This document shows, piece after piece, positions 5,581-8,991 of a stretch of 8,991 nt of DNA. This DNA comes from Acidobacteriota bacterium (GTDB taxonomy: Bacteria > Acidobacteriota > Terriglobia > Acidiferrales > UBA7541): assembly GCA_003161495.1 (NCBI GenBank), contig PMOP01000054.1, positions 1 through 8,991 on the forward strand. Direction: 5' to 3'. Each line of letters opens with the position of its first letter. Positions within the stretch are counted from its first letter, which is position 1. The notes under the pieces were generated by a model, which worked only from the letters and a program-made list of their open reading frames with translations, did not search any database and was not told where the DNA came from. The position numbers and the translations under genes were made by a program.

Positions 5581-6920
5581 ACCTCGTCCTTCGTTTCGTG
5601 CGCGGCCAGAAGCCCGGCGAATGTCAGGGCCGCAGCGCCGGTGAGATAGTAACCCACGTATTGCAGGCCGTAGTTTTTGGCGAGCCACGTGGCAATGTAG
5701 GGCGCGAGCGATGCGCCGAAAATGCCGGCGAAGGTGAACGTCAGCGAGCTGCCGGTGTAACGCACCGATGTCGGAAAAAGTTCGGACAGCACGGTGCCAA
5801 GCGGGCCATACGTCAGGCCCATCAACGACAGGCCCAACGTCATCATCAGCACCGCGCCCGTCGTGCCGGCGAGAAACATGGGCGCCATGATCAGCCCGAA
5901 CGCGCCAATCGCCGCGGTGATCCAGAGGAGCGTGATGCGCCGTCCTCTTTCGGCCAGCAGCGCTCCGATCGGAATAAAAATCGCAAAGAAATCGATGGCG
6001 AACAATTGCATCACGAGAAATTTCTGGCGGCTGTAGCCGAGCGCCGTTGTGCCCCAGGACAACGCAAAAACCGTCATCAAATAAAAAAGTACAAAGGTTG
6101 CAAGCGCGACGAGCGTGCCGACGAAAACCGTTCCGGGATGTTCGCGGAACACGGTCAGCATCGGCACCTTCACGCGTTTTCGCCGGCTGAGAGCATCGCG
6201 GAACACGGGCGTCTCGGTGATCGTCAACCGCACGTAGAGGCCGACGAGCACGAGCGCAGCGCTTGCAAGAAACGGTATGCGCCAACCGAACGCAAAGAAT
6301 TGTTCGTCGGTGAGCCACCTCGAGAGCGCCAGAAATATTCCTCCGGAAAAAAGGAATCCGGCCGGCGCGCCCAGTTGCGGAAACATTCCATACCACGCGC
6401 GTTTCCCCGGCGGCGCATTTTCAATCGCCAGCAGCACCGCGCCGCCCCACTCTCCACCGAGCCCCAATCCCTGTCCGAATCGAAAAAACGCGAGCAACGC
6501 CGGCGCGGCTACGCCGATCGAGATGTACGTTGGCAGCGCGCCAATCGCGACTGTGGAAACCCCCATGGTGAGCAGCGCCGCAACCAGTGTCGCTTTGCGT
6601 CCGACGCGATCGCCGAAATGCCCGAAAAGAGCCGAGCCGATCGGCCTCGCAAAAAAAGCAATCGCAAATGTCGCCAGCGAAGCGAGCGTGGCGGAAGCGG
6701 GATTGGACGAAGGAAAAAATAATTTGGGAAAGACAAGTACGGCAGCAGTGGCGAAAATATAGAAATCGAAAAATTCAATTGTGGTGCCGATCAGGCTGGC
6801 AAACAGGACCTGCGCGGGCTTGTTGATACCCGCGTTCGTGCCAGGGAAGCTCTCGCCTATCGCAACGCCGATGTCGGAGGGTTCGCGCAACGCAGCCCAG
6901 CTTACAACAAATCGGGCCAA
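5574..6920 (-). CDS. Major facilitator transporter, metabolite:H+ symporter (MHS) type
   Basis: An inner-membrane carrier of about 448 residues with about 12 hydrophobic segments, expected to import a small, probably anionic or zwitterionic, metabolite with protons. MHS markers are IGTTIEFFDFYIF (44-56), the loop 2-3 motif GHFGDRVGRKATL (100-112), RFGQGLGLGGEWGGAVLLA (147-165), FGWRIPFLAS (211-220) and LSELFPTSVRYTG (378-390). Relatives such as ShiA, ProP and KgtP carry shikimate, proline/betaine and 2-oxoglutarate, so the substrate cannot be read from sequence. No ATG is available at the N-terminus: the frame begins after a TAG at 6957-6959, and the first usual start is TTG at 6920, with another TTG at 6890. 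GGA lies a few bases before TTG 6920, which I use provisionally. The protein would have about 35 residues before the first membrane segment, slightly long. It follows the TonB receptor by 103 bp and precedes the amidase. The stop codon lies in a repeat array. Confidence 0.9.
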   Translation of the reverse strand: MARFVVSWAALREPSDIGVAIGESFPGTNAGINKPAQVLFASLIGTTIEFFDFYIFATAAVLVFPKLFFPSSNPASATLASLATFAIAFFARPIGSALFGHFGDRVGRKATLVAALLTMGVSTVAIGALPTYISIGVAAPALLAFFRFGQGLGLGGEWGGAVLLAIENAPPGKRAWYGMFPQLGAPAGFLFSGGIFLALSRWLTDEQFFAFGWRIPFLASAALVLVGLYVRLTITETPVFRDALSRRKRVKVPMLTVFREHPGTVFVGTLVALATFVLFYLMTVFALSWGTTALGYSRQKFLVMQLFAIDFFAIFIPIGALLAERGRRITLLWITAAIGAFGLIMAPMFLAGTTGAVLMMTLGLSLMGLTYGPLGTVLSELFPTSVRYTGSSLTFTFAGIFGASLAPYIATWLAKNYGLQYVGYYLTGAAALTFAGLLAAHETKDEVL

Positions 6921-7023
6921 ATTCAGATTCCGGATTGTCGCATCGTCGGAAACCGGCTACTGCCTCTCGACCCGTGGCGTGAACGAGTCGAGGAGCAGTC
7001 GGCAGAAAAAACACGCCGTTCTC
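6921..7023. other. Spacer between the TonB receptor and transporter genes
   Basis: This 103-bp gap holds no clear intrinsic terminator. The only inverted repeat I find is a 6-bp CTCGAC/GTCGAG pair (6966-6971 and 6987-6992) with no T-run after it on the minus strand. A T-run at 7005-7010 (minus-strand sense) has no stem before it. I see no good promoter, so co-transcription of the receptor and transporter is possible. Confidence 0.4.
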
Positions 7024-8991
7024 TTATTTCTCTCGCGTCGGTTCCCAGCGCAGGCCAAGAGAGACTGTCGGCTGATAATACTCGCGCTGGATCATGTACT
7101 GCGAACTGCCCTGATAAAACCCGAAGACTTCGTTGTTAAGATTCAGTGCCGATACCAGTGCGGTAAACCCGTGGTTCAGTCGAATGCTGCCCTGGGCGTC
7201 GACCTGGACGTGCGTGTAGAAGTAGAAGTCGCTCAGCGGCCCATTGATTCCACCCGGCGTACCGTCCGTGTATTGATAAAGCTGGATATTCGCCTGGTTA
7301 AAGGAAACTCCCAAACGCAGGGAGACGCGCCCGCGGTCATACGTCGGGCTAATGTTGAACGCGTTTGGAGAAGTTCGCGGCAGCATGGGATGGTCAGAGC
7401 GATTCGGGATCCCGAATGCCCTTGATTGCGTGAAACCATAGTTCGCGGACAAACCAAGCCCGCCCCAAACTCCCGGCAGAGATGAAAAGTGTTGCAGGTA
7501 AGCAACTTCGATCCCGGTGAGCCATCCATGTCCCGCATTGACTGGCTGGGATTCCTGATAATTGCCCGTCAGTCCGCCTGGCGGAGTGCACTGCAAGCAG
7601 TCGGTTTGGGTGGTCACGATCGGGTCATGGAGATACTTATAGAAGTACCCGACCGAGAAAACCCCGAACGTGCTGAAGTAGTGGTCGTACAGGACATCAA
7701 CGTCATCCCCGGTTTCCGCCTTCAGGTTCGGATTGTCGAGCTGAATCGCAAACGGGAATGTGCCATTGCCGTTCGTGCTGATCTGGATGGCTTCGGCAAT
7801 GTCCTGCGGATCGGGCCGGGAGAGTCCGCGAGCATAAAAGAAGCGAACGTTGTCGTTCGGAGTCACAGCGAACTTAAGCGCTGCGCTTGGCAACAGTGTG
7901 ATGTACGAGCCTGTAAAATTGTTCGGGCTGATGGTATTCGCGACATTGTTGAATAGGAAATTCGTTCCGTTCTCACTGGTGGCCTCCACCCGCAATCCAG
8001 CGATCAGCCGCACGCGGCTGGAGAGGTCGACGGTGCCCATGACGTAGCCGGCACTCACCTTCTCGATCAGATCATATTCCTGGCCGTCCGTTCCCTGCGT
8101 GCTGCTGGAATCAAATAGGGTCGGATTGGCCTGGTAAAAGGCGTAGGTGTTCTCAAAGCTCGGTTGATAACCCAGATTGTAGTTCCCGCCATTGTAGTAA
8201 TTGTGGTTGACGATGGCATTCGGGAACGTGGACATCGGGATGAAGCCGGATGCGAATTGCGTGCTGTTTTGAAGAGCGGTCGTATCCGGAGTCAGCGTAA
8301 GCGTATATCCGTCGTTAAACTTGTGCGCGTTTCGGAATCTTCCGCCGATTTCCAGCGTCGCCAATTTCGATCCGATGTGGAAACGCTTGGCGCCTGAACC
8401 GGATGCTTCAATATTCAGTTGGGCTGAGACTCCCAAATTCTGCCTGATATCCTTAACTACGTAATTCGATGGATTGCTAATCTCGCTGAAACAATCCCCA
8501 TTCCACCGCGGCAGGAACTGGTTGGCTGTTGTGTTCGGATCGTATTGGCACGTGCTGGTCGTGAACGTGTTCGGATTTGCAGAGAAGTCCGCATCCTGCG
8601 AGGAAGAGCCGCCGTACCAACCGCGAGACACTGCGACATCCCATGCAAACCATGTCGTCGCCAGATTGTGAACGCCGCCGAGAACGATGTTGGAGACTCC
8701 AATGTCCGGGGTCCTAAGCTCCCCGTTAGCGCTCGGCGTGCCTGCGCATGGCGCTATGGTCGTGCCGGTGCCGTCCGTCGGGCAACCGACGTTGCCGGGC
8801 GCAAGCAATTGAATCCCGGGTGTATTGTCAGTCAACGAATATTTATAGCGGTCGCCGTAATTGTGAAAATCCGAATAGAATGCGCGGACATAAACGTTCG
8901 AGGGTTCCGAGAACTTGTAGTCCATGCTGCCGGCGAGTCCCCACCGCGTCCGGAAATATTCGTATTGGCGGATGTCCATGCCGTCTTTCCA
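7024..8991 (-). CDS. TonB-dependent outer-membrane receptor, C-terminal part (5' end outside the window)
   Basis: The frame is open to the right edge, so the gene is cut. The 655 visible codons are most of a beta-barrel, and the signal peptide and plug domain should lie beyond 8991. The methionine at 8979 is internal. Such receptors import scarce large ligands (iron chelates, vitamins, glycans, peptides) across the outer membrane using TonB energy. Counting from the right edge, YARGLSRPDPQDI is at 386-398, NPNLKAETGDDVDVLYDHYF at 420-439 and FGVFSVGYFYKYLHDPI at 442-458. The C-terminal block LNLNNEVFGFYQG...EYYQPTVSLGLRW follows. These match the TonB-dependent receptor class first defined in Xanthomonas and Caulobacter (TIGR01782-like). 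The protein ends WEPTREK, so the terminal aromatic residue usual for barrels is six residues from the end. Six cysteines occur as three local pairs. The ligand is unknown. Confidence 0.9.
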   Translation of the reverse strand, partial: WKDGMDIRQYEYFRTRWGLAGSMDYKFSEPSNVYVRAFYSDFHNYGDRYKYSLTDNTPGIQLLAPGNVGCPTDGTGTTIAPCAGTPSANGELRTPDIGVSNIVLGGVHNLATTWFAWDVAVSRGWYGGSSSQDADFSANPNTFTTSTCQYDPNTTANQFLPRWNGDCFSEISNPSNYVVKDIRQNLGVSAQLNIEASGSGAKRFHIGSKLATLEIGGRFRNAHKFNDGYTLTLTPDTTALQNSTQFASGFIPMSTFPNAIVNHNYYNGGNYNLGYQPSFENTYAFYQANPTLFDSSSTQGTDGQEYDLIEKVSAGYVMGTVDLSSRVRLIAGLRVEATSENGTNFLFNNVANTISPNNFTGSYITLLPSAALKFAVTPNDNVRFFYARGLSRPDPQDIAEAIQISTNGNGTFPFAIQLDNPNLKAETGDDVDVLYDHYFSTFGVFSVGYFYKYLHDPIVTTQTDCLQCTPPGGLTGNYQESQPVNAGHGWLTGIEVAYLQHFSSLPGVWGGLGLSANYGFTQSRAFGIPNRSDHPMLPRTSPNAFNISPTYDRGRVSLRLGVSFNQANIQLYQYTDGTPGGINGPLSDFYFYTHVQVDAQGSIRLNHGFTALVSALNLNNEVFGFYQGSSQYMIQREYYQPTVSLGLRWEPTREK

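Noticed and set aside
5445..6722. A 425-codon open frame on the plus strand, opposite the transporter gene
   Set aside because: Its translation is Arg/Gln/His-rich, with no domain or membrane pattern, and it begins inside the heptamer arrays. The opposite strand encodes a clear MHS transporter, so this is an antisense artefact of the GC-rich codon pattern.

Overview
The window looks like chromosomal DNA of a soil-type acidobacterium (Terriglobia-like). The hints are a TonB-dependent receptor whose C-terminus resembles acidobacterial receptors, small hairpin-rich intergenic repeats, 7-bp tandem repeat arrays and a moderately GC-rich composition. The taxonomy is recalled from family resemblance, not proven. 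There are six protein genes and no RNA gene, IS element, CRISPR array or phage gene that I can support.

Left part (1-2127, minus strand): glutamine-dependent NAD+ synthetase (nadE) follows an ErpA-type Fe-S carrier (erpA). They are separated by a clear intrinsic terminator, and a perfect 14-bp palindrome lies over the presumed nadE promoter. Middle (2128-3600): a divergent spacer of about 400 bp carries the erpA promoter, a cluster of three hairpins and a good sigma-70-like promoter for a plus-strand NAD+-type isocitrate dehydrogenase. That gene converges on an amidase, and the whole 72-bp gap between the two stop codons is one long inverted repeat.

Right part (3598-8991, minus strand): a TonB-dependent outer-membrane receptor (N-terminus beyond the window edge), an MHS-type major facilitator transporter and a Tat-exported, probably lipid-anchored amidase-signature enzyme follow one another in transcription order. 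Together they could form an outer-membrane uptake, periplasmic hydrolysis and inner-membrane import route for an unknown amide substrate. The amidase also seems to have its own promoter, flanked by two oppositely oriented arrays of 7-bp repeats.

I do not see a convincing new multi-gene system. The genes are ordinary housekeeping and nutrient-uptake functions. The material most worth a second look is non-coding: the inverted heptamer arrays around the amidase promoter, the stop-to-stop inverted repeat, the triple hairpin, the palindrome at nadE, and a probable near-leaderless isocitrate dehydrogenase mRNA.
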